From assembly GCA_964461025.1 (NCBI GenBank), contig CAYWSE010000005.1, positions 14,679 to 78,678 on the forward strand: 64,000 nt of DNA, read 5' to 3'. A program made the translations under genes and the position numbers. This DNA comes from JAHBVL01 sp964461025 (GTDB lineage Bacteria > Chloroflexota > Chloroflexia > Thermomicrobiales > UBA6265). The notes below the pieces were generated by a model that saw only the letters and a list, made by a program, of their open reading frames with translations, searched no databases and was not told the origin of the DNA. Of this stretch, positions 42,031 through 51,155 are shown piece by piece; the stretch's first letter is position 1, and each line of letters begins with the position of its first letter.

Positions 42031-44403
42031 ATGGCGGTACGCAGTTCTGACACACAATGGCATCTTTCGCACTGGGGCGCGTTTCATCCGGAAACCGATG
42101 GCAACGCGATCGTCTCGGTGCGGTCGCCGGCATTCGATGCGGACCCTTCACCTCTGCTTGAGAACATCCCTGGATCGACCAATCACCCCGCCCGGGTTCG
42201 CCGTCCCGCGGTGCGCGCCGGGTGGCTGGAACATGGTCCCGGCGCCACCACCGGCAGGGGGATCGACCCATTTGTCGAGGTCTCGTGGGACGAAGCGATC
42301 CAGTTGGCAGCGCATGAGCTGCAGCGGATTGTGACCACGCACGGCGCTGAATCGATCTACGGAGGATCGTACGGCTGGGCCAGTGCGGGCCGATTTCACC
42401 ATGCCCAAAGCCAGCTGAAGCGTTTTCTGAATCTGCTCGGTGGCTTCACGTATGGGGTCAATTCCTACAGTCTTGGCGCATCGGGCGTGATGATGCCGCA
42501 CATTCTGGGCAGCAACACGAACCCCTTTCAATTCGCCACGAACTGGCGGCAGGTCGTGGAAGAAGCTGAGCTTGTCGTCTGCTTCGGCGGTCTTCCGCTG
42601 AAAAACACCTTTGTCAGCCCGGGCGGCGTATCGCGGCACGAAACCCGGCAGCATCTCGTCGATGCCGCGGCGAATGGCGTCGAATTCATCTCATTCAGTC
42701 CGTTGCGAGACGATCTCGATACCGTCGAGGCGGAATGGATCCCGACGTCCCCTGGCTCCGACGTGGCCATCATGCTCGGATTGGCCCATGTTCTCGCAAC
42801 ACAGGGTTTCGTCGACCGCGCATTCATCGAACGCTTCACCGCCGGATATGACACATTCGAACGCTATCTGCTTGGCGAAACGGACGGCGTCGCCAAGAGT
42901 CCGGTTTGGGCTGAGGAGCGTTCCGGCGTGCCCGCCGACCGCATCGAACAACTCGCCCGTCACATGGCCGTTCGGCGCACGCTCGTCTCCGTCGGATGGT
43001 CGTTGCAGCGGACGCCACACGGCGAACAGCCGCCCTGGATGGGCATCACGCTGGCGGCGATGCTGGGCGAAATCGGACTGCCAGGACGTGGTTTTGGGCA
43101 TGGATATGGTTCGATGGCCGAAGTGGGCGCGGCGCCGTTGCCATTTCCTGTGCTCTCGCTGCCCCAGGGCCAGAATCCGGTCCGGCGGTTCATTCCGGTG
43201 GCCCGCGTGGCCGATATGCTCCTCGATCCGGGTGGCGCGTTTCAGTACAACGGACTCGACCTGACCTATCCCGATATCCGGCTCGTCTACTGGGCGGGAG
43301 GCAACCCGTTCCATCACCATCAGGATCTCAATCGTTTCCGCCGGGCGCTGGGCCGGCCCGATACGGTCATCGTCAACGAACCGTTCTGGACGCCCATGGC
43401 CCGGCATGCCGATATCGTCTTTCCGTCCACCGTGTCGCTGGAACGAGAGGACATCGGTGGCAGCCGCAACGACGCACTCCTCATCGCCATGCACCAGGCC
43501 GTCGCGCCACTGGCCGACTCCCAGAACGACTACACGACTTTTCGGGGCATGGCGGCCGAGCTCGGTTTTGAAACGGAATTCAGCGAGGGGCGCACGGAAC
43601 GCGAATGGCTGGTGCATCTCTACGAGCAATGGAGTGGCGATCTGCGCGTCAACCACCAGATCGAGCTCCCGGAATTCGGCGAGTTCTGGGAACGAGGGAT
43701 GGTGCAACTGCCCACGCTCGACAATGTCACGCTGCTTGGCGCGTTTCGTGAGGACCCGGAAGCAAACGCGTTGTCGACGCCGAGCGGGCGGATCGAGATC
43801 GGCTCGGAACGCATCGCCTCGTTCGGGTACGACGACTGTGTCGGTCATCCCGCCTGGTATCCCATTCCACCGCGACCGGGCGATGGCGAGATGACACTTC
43901 GCCTGGTGGCGAACAACCCCCGCACCCGGTTGCATAGCCAGCTCGACATGGGTCAATACAGCCAGTCGCTGAAAGTGCACGGCCGCGAGCCAATGCGCAT
44001 GCACCCAACCGACGCGGAAGCACGAAGCATCAGCGACGGCGATGTCGTGCTCATTCGCAGCAATCGGGGACGGTGCCTGGCCGGCGCGGTGATCACCGAC
44101 GGCGTCGTGCCGGGCGTCGTGCAGCTCTCGACCGGCGCCTGGTTCGACCCCCTCGACCCTACCGATCCCGACGCGCTCTGCGTGCATGGCAATCCGAATG
44201 TCCTGACCACCGACATCGGCACTTCACGTCTGGCGCAGGGATGCACCGGACAGCACGTCTGGGTGGAAGTCAAGCGGTGGGCGGGAGCGATTCCTCCGAT
44301 CCGCGCGCACCAACCGCCGGAGTTCGCCGAGCGAGTTCCGCATTTGAACGGCGTCAATGGCCGCGTCATGGCAGCCACCGCCGGCGCCACTGCAGCAGAC
44401 TGA
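42031..44403 (+). CDS. Molybdopterin-dependent oxidoreductase, BisC/TorA/DMSO-reductase family
   Basis: 790 residues. The N-terminus resembles BisC-type enzymes without an Fe-S cluster or Tat signal. Landmarks include HWGAFHPETDGN, WDEAIQLAAHELQRI, the molybdenum-ligand region GGSYGWASAGRFHHAQSQL (the Ser is the probable Mo ligand), NSYSLGASGVMMPHILG and WAGGNPFHHHQDLNRFRRAL. The C-terminal MGD-binding domain contains RLVANNPRTRLHSQLD. Such cytoplasmic enzymes reduce S- or N-oxides (biotin sulfoxide, methionine sulfoxide, TMAO). No molybdenum-cofactor or membrane-anchor gene is adjacent. It converges with the LuxR gene at 44366, overlapping by 38 bases. Confidence 0.9.
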   Translation: MAVRSSDTQWHLSHWGAFHPETDGNAIVSVRSPAFDADPSPLLENIPGSTNHPARVRRPAVRAGWLEHGPGATTGRGIDPFVEVSWDEAIQLAAHELQRIVTTHGAESIYGGSYGWASAGRFHHAQSQLKRFLNLLGGFTYGVNSYSLGASGVMMPHILGSNTNPFQFATNWRQVVEEAELVVCFGGLPLKNTFVSPGGVSRHETRQHLVDAAANGVEFISFSPLRDDLDTVEAEWIPTSPGSDVAIMLGLAHVLATQGFVDRAFIERFTAGYDTFERYLLGETDGVAKSPVWAEERSGVPADRIEQLARHMAVRRTLVSVGWSLQRTPHGEQPPWMGITLAAMLGEIGLPGRGFGHGYGSMAEVGAAPLPFPVLSLPQGQNPVRRFIPVARVADMLLDPGGAFQYNGLDLTYPDIRLVYWAGGNPFHHHQDLNRFRRALGRPDTVIVNEPFWTPMARHADIVFPSTVSLEREDIGGSRNDALLIAMHQAVAPLADSQNDYTTFRGMAAELGFETEFSEGRTEREWLVHLYEQWSGDLRVNHQIELPEFGEFWERGMVQLPTLDNVTLLGAFREDPEANALSTPSGRIEIGSERIASFGYDDCVGHPAWYPIPPRPGDGEMTLRLVANNPRTRLHSQLDMGQYSQSLKVHGREPMRMHPTDAEARSISDGDVVLIRSNRGRCLAGAVITDGVVPGVVQLSTGAWFDPLDPTDPDALCVHGNPNVLTTDIGTSRLAQGCTGQHVWVEVKRWAGAIPPIRAHQPPEFAERVPHLNGVNGRVMAATAGATAAD

Positions 44404-46837
44404 GCGCGTGAGCCGCGGCGACGGCGGACGCTCGCGAATGGACGTCGAGCTTGCGCAGAATCGCTGTGGCATGGTTCGAAACGGTTGACCTGGATATGAA
44501 CAACCGGTTGGCGATTTCGGGATCGGTCAAACCGGCCGCCATGAGCTGCAGGATTTCCAGTTCTCTGGGGGTCAGGACGAGCGTTTTTCCGCGCGACTTC
44601 CGGAGGATGGCGCGCGCCAGTTGGAGGGCTTCGTCAATCGACAGCTCCGATCCTGTCCGGAGCTCCTGGGTGAGAGCCTGTTCGGGGAGGCTGGCTTCTG
44701 TCTCCTCCACAAGTCCCCGATAAAGTGACTCGTTGCGATATCGGTATCGCGTAGTCGTTTCTCGGATCGCATCGGCGGTGGCCAGCAGGCGGGCACTGGC
44801 GCGATAGTCGCGCCGCTCCACCGCCAGTCCGGCAATGCACATGATCGATTCGGCCACGAGCGATGGATCGTTGAGCTCTATCGAACCATCGAGGGCCAGA
44901 CTCAGCGCCCTGCGCGCTTCAGCGGCGTCGCCCTCTGAGAGTGCAAGCGCGGCAGACACGAACTGCGCCTGGGGAACGAAGAGAGCGATCGAATCGCGCT
45001 CCACGTCGTCGAGAGGTTGCTGGTTCGCCGCTCGCACGAGGTTCGGCTGGCCGAGCGCCAGATAGGCAAGAGAGAGCTCGATCCGAGTCGTTCGACAGTC
45101 CGGTATCGATTCAAGCGCCTGCACGTACCAGGCGACAGCATCCTCGTTCTTGTCGAAGTACGCGGCGACCTGCCCACGCGTCTTCAGAGCCACGCCGAGC
45201 AACCGCGGATCGTTAAGCTGTCGGACAATCTCCAGGCTCTCTTCCACCCACGCGATTGCCACCGATTCCCGGCCGAGCACAGCTGCCAGCAGCCCGCCCC
45301 ACATGGCCGCCCTGCATCGCAGATGAGTCACTGCAAACGGAGCGTGAGAGAGGGCGCGATCATACATCCGGAAGACTTCGGCGAGATGACCCCTGAACCA
45401 GGCGCAATAGAACATTACCGTGGGGAGCAGGAGAAGCGTATCGAAGGCGCCCGTTTCCTCGTGGTAGCGAAAAGCCTGCAGGAGATTCGGCCATTCATCT
45501 TCGACAAATGCGATCGAGTCCAGGATCACCTGATGTTCTTCGAGCCGGTTTGCCCCTGGTCGTTGCTGCAAGCCTCGCGCAGCTCTCTCGAACCATGCCG
45601 CGTGAAGCGCTTTCGCGATTTCGGTCTCGTCGTGTTGCTGTAGCGACTCGAGACCGAATTCACGTACGACCTGGAGCATTCGCAGCCGAAGCGGATTGTC
45701 GCGCTGCTTCACCAGGAGATGGTGCTCGATCAGCAGGACGATGTCATCCAGGGCGGGACAGTCGTTCCGTGTGTACACGATCTCGTCGGCGCCTGTCGCG
45801 ACAAACGCGCCGGCGTCGAGGGTAAAGCTACCGGTGAAAATGGCAACCCGCCGAAAGGCGGCTTGAGCGGCCCGGGGAAGCAGATCGACGCTCCAGGCAA
45901 TGGTGCTTCGGATAGTCTGATGCCGCTCGTCCACGCTGCGACGCGGGTTTGTCAATGACGCCAGCATGTCCTTGTCGAACTGATCGAGGGTTGGCGTCAT
46001 GCCCAGCATCAGAGCTTTCTCAGCGGCCAGCTCGATTGCCAGCGGCACGCCGTCCAGGTGGCGGACGATGTTCCCGGCACTGATCACGTCGTGATCTCCA
46101 AGTGCATCGGCGGGCTTTCCGGCCAGAACGCGATCGAGAAAGAGCCGGACCGCCGGCGACTTTCTTTGGTCCTGCACTGGATCACGCGTTTCCGGGATCT
46201 TCAGTGCGGGAACAGAAAGAATCGCCTCGCCGGGAATGCCGAGTCTGGCGCGGCTTGTTGCGATGATCTGGAGTTCCGGACAATGGGTTAGCATCTCTGC
46301 CAGATGGATCGCAGCCGGCTGAAGATGCTCCATGTTGTCGAGAACCAACCTGATCGGTCTGTGGTCGATTGCCGCGATCAGCTCATTCAGTTGATGGTCG
46401 ACATGCCGGAGATGCAGACCAATCGAAGCCGCCAGCGCATCGAACAGGAGGTCTGGCTCTCGAACAGAGGCCAACGGCGCCCAGGCCGCCGGAATCGATA
46501 ACCCGGCATCACGCTGCAGCCAATCCAGGACGAGTCGCGTTTTGCCGATCCCGCCGGCGCCGGTGATCGTGACGAGCCGGTGATTGGCATCGACCAGCAG
46601 GTTGTCGAGTGCAGAGAGCTCCTTCTCACGCCCAATGAGCGGCGTGAGAGAGATGGGCGCAGCACGAGGCCTCAGCGTGCGTGTCGCCCGCGCATGGGTC
46701 GCGTGCTCGCTTTCCGAGCCGTCGAGATCGCTCAGAGTGGTGGGGAGATCAGGAGCTTCCATAGCTTGCTGTTGCCACGGGTGGTCAAAGTTCGGCCGTC
46801 GCAGAATCGCAATCAAAAGAACCGGTGCTTGTTCCAA
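44366..46837 (-). CDS. LuxR-family regulator with AAA/NB-ARC-type ATPase and helical-repeat domain (locus 2)
   Basis: 823 residues from TTG 46837 (an ATG at 46762 would shorten it by 25). An acidic lead is followed by the ATPase: PLIGREKELSALDNLL, then Walker A LVTITGAGGIGKTRLVLDWL, PIRLVLDNMEHLQPA, LQIIATSRARL and HLDGVPLAIELAA (GxP-like). A helical-repeat region fills the middle, and the C-terminus carries the LuxR HTH (LTPRELEILQLMAAGLTDPEIANRL, in two parts, then STVSNHATAILRKLDVHSR). It is divergent from the SnoaL-cupin paralogue at 46981, with a palindrome (46922-46934) between them, so it likely regulates that gene. Its 3' end overlaps the convergent molybdoenzyme gene. Confidence 0.9.
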   Translation of the reverse strand: MEQAPVLLIAILRRPNFDHPWQQQAMEAPDLPTTLSDLDGSESEHATHARATRTLRPRAAPISLTPLIGREKELSALDNLLVDANHRLVTITGAGGIGKTRLVLDWLQRDAGLSIPAAWAPLASVREPDLLFDALAASIGLHLRHVDHQLNELIAAIDHRPIRLVLDNMEHLQPAAIHLAEMLTHCPELQIIATSRARLGIPGEAILSVPALKIPETRDPVQDQRKSPAVRLFLDRVLAGKPADALGDHDVISAGNIVRHLDGVPLAIELAAEKALMLGMTPTLDQFDKDMLASLTNPRRSVDERHQTIRSTIAWSVDLLPRAAQAAFRRVAIFTGSFTLDAGAFVATGADEIVYTRNDCPALDDIVLLIEHHLLVKQRDNPLRLRMLQVVREFGLESLQQHDETEIAKALHAAWFERAARGLQQRPGANRLEEHQVILDSIAFVEDEWPNLLQAFRYHEETGAFDTLLLLPTVMFYCAWFRGHLAEVFRMYDRALSHAPFAVTHLRCRAAMWGGLLAAVLGRESVAIAWVEESLEIVRQLNDPRLLGVALKTRGQVAAYFDKNEDAVAWYVQALESIPDCRTTRIELSLAYLALGQPNLVRAANQQPLDDVERDSIALFVPQAQFVSAALALSEGDAAEARRALSLALDGSIELNDPSLVAESIMCIAGLAVERRDYRASARLLATADAIRETTTRYRYRNESLYRGLVEETEASLPEQALTQELRTGSELSIDEALQLARAILRKSRGKTLVLTPRELEILQLMAAGLTDPEIANRLFISRSTVSNHATAILRKLDVHSRASAVAAAHALSLLQWRRRWLP

Positions 46838-46921
46838 TTGATGCTGGCGGAGTTCGCGGACCGCAATCGCTCTTGAGGCAAATGTTAGAAAATAGTGTAT
46901 TCCCTCTATGGATTGCGAAGG

Positions 46922-46934
46922 GACTACCGTAGTC
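46922..46934. promoter_or_regulatory. Palindromic candidate operator between divergent LuxR and SnoaL-cupin genes
   Basis: GACTAC-C-GTAGTC is a perfect 13-base palindrome located 85 bases upstream of the LuxR start and 47 upstream of the SnoaL-cupin start. The corresponding region of locus 1 has the smaller GTAG-T-CTAC (37172-37180). The placement suits a LuxR-type dimer site, but the match between the two is too short to be firm. Confidence 0.4.
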
Positions 46935-46980
46935 GAATAGCGTCACACCGACATCGCTCGTTGCAGAAGCTCCAGGCTCG

Positions 46981-48252
46981 ATGATCGAAGTGACGCATCC
47001 CGGACCTTTCAGTCGCGCCCTTGTGGTGCTCCTGCTGACGCTCGCCCTGGCAACTGGTCTGGTCGCCGGGTCGCTGATTCGGCTCGGCCAGCAGTCGCTG
47101 ACCCTTTCGTCGGCGCCAGAACCTTCGGCTGTGCTCGTTGGACGCGCGTTCTATGATGCCGTCAATCTGCTCCTGGAGTCAGGAAGCGAGACGGATCTGC
47201 GGAATGTCGTTGCCGGCGACTTTCGCCGGATGAAGATCGCATCCGCTGACCCTGGCGACGCCGACAGTCTCATCACCGAGCTTGCGGCACAATCGTCGCT
47301 ACAGGATGGACTGCGGATGACCATTGAGTCCATCACTTCCTCGGCGAACCTCGTCTTCGCGACTATTCGCCTGAGCGCGCCGGAACCCGCTGCGTTTGCC
47401 GGGCTGCCTGTCGAAACTGCGGACCCGGGTGCCTATCAGGAAATACTGCGAGTTCAGGACGACCTCGTTGTCGAGCAGTGGGTGGATCATTTCCCGCAGC
47501 CGCTGTTGAGCACCATCGCCACCGTTGAACGAGTGTCATTTCCAGATGTCCCCGTCCTCAAGAAGTGGAGCTTCGACCCTCGTGCATATCTCCAACTGAG
47601 CTCGGCACGCTCACGGATCATCATCGGCGAGAGTGGAGCGGTGAGCGTCGAATTCGACGCGAGGGTGGACGGCGCGATTCGTTACTTTCGGTCCGACTTC
47701 GCGAAATCTCGGTCTGTCGAGACTGAGGAAGCGTCTGGTCAAGTGGTGATTCGCGGAGGCGACGCGCTCATTGTCTCGGGCGAGGTCGAGCTGAGGCTGA
47801 GCAACCTTGAGGAGCGATCCGCGACCTTTCTCGAATTGACCTCAGAAGCAAGCAGTGAGGAGCATGCCGTATTGGCGCAAGGCTTCGGTCCAGTGGCCCG
47901 GGACTGGATCGTCGCCCGGGGAGCCGCGATTGGCGGAGATGACGATCTCCGAACCCTCTCGGTGGGGTTGGCAGTCCTCGGAGATGGAGAAACGTTCGCT
48001 CAGCAGGGACTGGAAGCAGTAAATGCGTTCTTGATCCCGGTCGATCAGGACGTGTCGGTCATCGCGCCTCCCACCCAAGTCTGGACCATAGATGCCCGGC
48101 AGCAGATGGCCAAACAGGATGAGGCCCTGATCGCCTCCGGCACCGGTGCCGCCATCGTTGATGCGCAAGAGGTGACGTACTCATCGATAGAAGGCCACAT
48201 TGCCACCTTTCTGGTCGTCACGGTCGCTCCGTCCTCGACGGAGTCGTCATAA
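46981..48252 (+). CDS. SnoaL-like/cupin-like exported protein (locus 2)
   Basis: 423 residues. A leader (LVVLLLTLALATGLVAGSLI) precedes the SnoaL-like domain (VGRAFYDAVNLLLESGSETD, then YQEILRVQDDLVVEQWVDH) and two cupin-like barrels (GQVVIRGGDALIVSGEVELRL in two parts, and NAFLIPVDQDVSVIAPPTQV). It is a whole-length paralogue of 39281-40522, sharing the order of domains and many positions, but here it stands alone without the sigma and anti-sigma genes and faces a different LuxR regulator. No metal or catalytic residues are obvious, so a ligand-binding role is only inferred. Confidence 0.75.
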   Translation: MIEVTHPGPFSRALVVLLLTLALATGLVAGSLIRLGQQSLTLSSAPEPSAVLVGRAFYDAVNLLLESGSETDLRNVVAGDFRRMKIASADPGDADSLITELAAQSSLQDGLRMTIESITSSANLVFATIRLSAPEPAAFAGLPVETADPGAYQEILRVQDDLVVEQWVDHFPQPLLSTIATVERVSFPDVPVLKKWSFDPRAYLQLSSARSRIIIGESGAVSVEFDARVDGAIRYFRSDFAKSRSVETEEASGQVVIRGGDALIVSGEVELRLSNLEERSATFLELTSEASSEEHAVLAQGFGPVARDWIVARGAAIGGDDDLRTLSVGLAVLGDGETFAQQGLEAVNAFLIPVDQDVSVIAPPTQVWTIDARQQMAKQDEALIASGTGAAIVDAQEVTYSSIEGHIATFLVVTVAPSSTESS

Positions 48253-48704
48253 CGGCGCGAGGTGGGGCCACAACAGCACCGAGCTACGACGTCGTATCTC
48301 TGAAAACCGCTGGCCATGGCATCGACATCCTTCGACGTCGCTCAGGACAGGCTCCGGTCAATGTGTACGGCCGACGGAAACTTCGGTGTAATTTGAGGCA
48401 GTCATCTATCCCCGGCAATACTGCGCTCTCCACCACTTTCCCCCTGCAAAATGCTCGGATGCGCGCGTTTCAGCACGATTTCAGCGGATATTGTGAATTA
48501 TTGCACAAAGATGACATACGCGATCGTGAAAAATGATGTAGCATTTGTGAATCGTGCATCAGAGCGCAAAGGAGAAGACGCCTACGGCGCATGCGGCGAC
48601 GTTCCCTCGGCGACCTACCGTAGAGCAGAGAGTGCTGCCTACGGAAAACGGCACGATGCTGTGCGTATTGGGGCTGGTCCCCACGAACAGAGGAGGAGCA
48701 ATCG
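48253..48704. other. Upstream control region of the sugar transporter
   Basis: 452 bases with no gene. The left part is unremarkable. From about 48430 it becomes A+T-richer than its surroundings and contains candidate operator words: TTGTGAATT-ATTGCACAA (48491-48508; its half-sites agree at 7 of 9 positions) and TTGTGAATCGTGCATC (48545-48563). A GAGGAGGAG site precedes the ATG at 48705. Confidence 0.5.
48491..48508. promoter_or_regulatory. Candidate operator of the sugar ABC operon
   Basis: An imperfect 18-base palindrome, TTGTGAATT/ATTGCACAA, lies about 200 bases upstream of the binding-protein gene, with a related half-site at 48545. Sugar ABC operons are commonly controlled by LacI- or GntR-type repressors at such sites. 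No repressor gene is adjacent. Confidence 0.4.
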
Positions 48705-50096
48705 ATGACCGACTCCCGAATCGATGGACTCATGTCCGAGGCAAAGACGCTTCGGTACTCCCGCCGCCAGGTGATGCGACGCGCGGCCGCGCTTGGTCTC
48801 ACGGTGCCGGCCGTCACTGCCGCGATGAAAACCTCAGGGTACGCGGCGCCAAATCAGACGCGGAAATTTGCTTCGGCGCCGGCATTTTTGCAGGGTTCGA
48901 GCATTCATATTCTGGGCGCCTCCTATTTCGTTGTCGCGGGCGAAGAGCGCTATCGCGAGCAGATGGCCGAATTCGGCGAGCAGAATGGCGTCGATGTGAC
49001 GCTCGATCTTGTCGCCTGGCCGGATCTCCAGGCTCGCATTGCCGCCGCGATCCAGGCGCAGGACGGCGTCGATATCGTTCAGCTCTGGGATCCATGGCCG
49101 TATCTCTATGCAGAGAATCTGGTCGATGTGAACGACATCGCCGGCCCGCATGGAGACGCGCATGGCGGCTTCTATGACTGGGTCGTGAAGACGGCGGCTG
49201 TCGATGGATCGTGGCATAGCGTTCCATACGGCACATCCTCTTCCGCCTATGCCTACCGGGTGAGTCACTTTGCCGAGGTGGGCTACGATGCCTTCCCCGA
49301 TACGTGGGAAGACCTCTTCGCCGCCGGCAAGGCGCTGAAGGAAGCCGGTCTGCCGCCACTCGGCCAATCACTCGGCCACAGCCTGGGCGATCCGCCCAGC
49401 TTCACCTATCCCTACATGTGGGCCTACGGCGCCATGGAAGTCGAGGAAGACGGCACGACGGTCGCGTTCAATAAACCCGAGTTCGTCGACGGCATGGGCA
49501 CCTTCATCCAGGGCTGGAAAGACGCCTTCGACGAAACAGGCACGGCCTGGGACGACAGCACGAACAACACAGCCTTCCTTGCTGGCGAGCTCTCCGCGAC
49601 GCTGAACGGAAGCAGCATCTACATCTCAGCCGGCAGACCGGAAGCCGACGGCGGCAACCCGGAGATCTTCGAAGATATGAACCATGCCGATTTCCCGCAG
49701 GGGCCGGCCGGTCGCTTCACCAACATTGGCGCACAGTCGTGGGGCGTGACAACCTTTGCCGAAGATGTCGATGCGGCGAAGGCGTTCCTCGATTTCTGGT
49801 ACAGCGAGGATCAGCTCGTCTCGTGGTACAACGCCAACGGCGGTTACTACATTCCCGCAGCCACCGGCTTCTCGGAGCTTCCGGTTTACACCGAAGATCC
49901 GAAGCTGGCGCCATTCCTCAATCTGGTGAATTACGGCCGCAACAAGGGCTATGCCGGACCGTCAGATGAGGCAGCGGCGCTGGCATATTCCGAGTACATC
50001 GTGATCGACACGTTCGCCCGAGCGGTCGGTGATGGCGATGCTCAAGGGGCCATCGAATGGGGCGCCGATCAGCTCGAACGAGTCTACAACCGGTAA
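48705..50096 (+). CDS. Sugar ABC transporter substrate-binding protein, family 1, Tat-exported
   Basis: 463 residues; the ATG follows a strong GAGGAGG site. A twin-arginine leader (YSRRQVMRRAAALGLTVPA) is followed by a mature SBP_bac_1-type fold: DIVQLWDPWPYLYAENLVDV, SWHSVPYGTSSSAYAYRVS and WGVTTFAEDVDAAKAFLDF. It would bind a carbohydrate outside the cell for the permeases 50208-51152 and 51156-52007. A strong hairpin (50106-50130) follows. No ATPase is in the operon, as is common where one MsiK/UgpC-type ATPase serves several importers. Confidence 0.9.
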   Translation: MTDSRIDGLMSEAKTLRYSRRQVMRRAAALGLTVPAVTAAMKTSGYAAPNQTRKFASAPAFLQGSSIHILGASYFVVAGEERYREQMAEFGEQNGVDVTLDLVAWPDLQARIAAAIQAQDGVDIVQLWDPWPYLYAENLVDVNDIAGPHGDAHGGFYDWVVKTAAVDGSWHSVPYGTSSSAYAYRVSHFAEVGYDAFPDTWEDLFAAGKALKEAGLPPLGQSLGHSLGDPPSFTYPYMWAYGAMEVEEDGTTVAFNKPEFVDGMGTFIQGWKDAFDETGTAWDDSTNNTAFLAGELSATLNGSSIYISAGRPEADGGNPEIFEDMNHADFPQGPAGRFTNIGAQSWGVTTFAEDVDAAKAFLDFWYSEDQLVSWYNANGGYYIPAATGFSELPVYTEDPKLAPFLNLVNYGRNKGYAGPSDEAAALAYSEYIVIDTFARAVGDGDAQGAIEWGADQLERVYNR

Positions 50097-50105
50097 TTGT
50101 GCACG

Positions 50106-50130
50106 CGGGGGCGGCTTGACGCCGCCCCCG
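50106..50130. terminator. Strong GC hairpin after the binding-protein gene
   Basis: A 10-bp perfect stem, CGGGGGCGGC (50106-50115) and GCCGCCCCCG (50121-50130), with a TTGAC loop. It begins 9 bases after the stop. Like the hairpin in the peptide operon (5674-5708), it may stabilise or partly terminate the transcript so that binding protein is made in excess of permeases. Confidence 0.65.
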
Positions 50131-50207
50131 CCGTGTTGATGCATGTCAGACGACCCAGCATCGTCAAATGGGTCGGTGAGCGATGCATCTGGAGGCGAAC
50201 GACGCCT

Positions 50208-51152
50208 ATGGCAGTCGCTCCCAAAACCCAACACCTGACAGGGATCGACTCGTCTCGGACCGCCATGGGCCGTGGGTCGCTGCTTCAGCGCGAGGGCCCG
50301 CTGGCGGCGCTCTTCATGATTCCCGGTTGGACGATCCTCCTGCTGTTCATGGCCTACCCTTTCTTTCTGGGCATCTATCTCTCATTGACCAATAAACGCC
50401 TCGGCCGATCCGCGTATGACTTCATTGGCCTTGATAACTATCGCTACCTGTGGGGCGATTCGATTTTCCAGCAAACGTTGAAAAACACGGCCATCTATGG
50501 GATCGGCACCGTACCATTCAAACTCGCATTCGGATTGACATTGGCAGTGCTGCTCAACCGAAAGTTTCGGTTCAGCCGCGTGTTTCGGGCCGGTTTGCTT
50601 CTGCCCTGGATCGTACCGACTGCGTTGAGCAGTCTCGCGTTTCTGATGCTCTTCAATTCCGTCATCAGCCCAATCTCGATTTCCCTGCAACAGGCTGGGC
50701 TGATCGAAAACAACATTAATTTCCTTGGCACCGCGTGGAATGCGCGTATCTCCCTCTGCGTCGCCAATATCTGGCGAGGCGTTCCGTTCTTCGCGATCAC
50801 CATTCTCGCCGGACTTCAGGCGGTGCCCACCGAATTGAACGAAGCCGCGGCACTGGATGGCGCCAACCGGTGGCAGCGCTTCTGGGCCGTCACCTGGCCG
50901 ATCATCAAGCCGATCACGCTGATTGCCACGCTCTTCTCGGTCATCTGGACGATCTCCGATTTCCAGCTCGTCTACGTGTTGACCAAAGGCGGCCCGGCCA
51001 ACGCGACCCACGTTTTCGGCACTCTCGCCTATCAGCGAGGACTGAATGCCACCTACTTCGGCGAGGCTTCGGCAATTTCGCTCTACATGTTTCCGGCGCT
51101 CGCGCTTGGGGCCATTCTGTTGCTTCGCAGCATTCGGCGGGAGCCACACTGA
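50208..51152 (+). CDS. Sugar ABC transporter permease, MalF/UgpA type
   Basis: 314 residues from ATG 50208 (GGAGG ten bases upstream); the open frame from 50097 is leader sequence. The first span (AALFMIPGWTILLLFMAYPF) and the LTNKRLGRSAYDFIGLDNYRY segment are typical of MalF-like subunits. The EAA loop reads ELNEAAALDGANRWQRFWAVTWP. It pairs with the MalG-like permease whose gene starts four bases after its stop. It should form the membrane channel for the sugar bound by the 48705 product. Confidence 0.9.
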   Translation: MAVAPKTQHLTGIDSSRTAMGRGSLLQREGPLAALFMIPGWTILLLFMAYPFFLGIYLSLTNKRLGRSAYDFIGLDNYRYLWGDSIFQQTLKNTAIYGIGTVPFKLAFGLTLAVLLNRKFRFSRVFRAGLLLPWIVPTALSSLAFLMLFNSVISPISISLQQAGLIENNINFLGTAWNARISLCVANIWRGVPFFAITILAGLQAVPTELNEAAALDGANRWQRFWAVTWPIIKPITLIATLFSVIWTISDFQLVYVLTKGGPANATHVFGTLAYQRGLNATYFGEASAISLYMFPALALGAILLLRSIRREPH

Positions 51153-51155
51153 GTC

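Noticed and set aside
42691..44187. A 498-codon open frame on the minus strand
   Set aside because: It is antisense to the molybdoenzyme, which has complete family motifs in frame.
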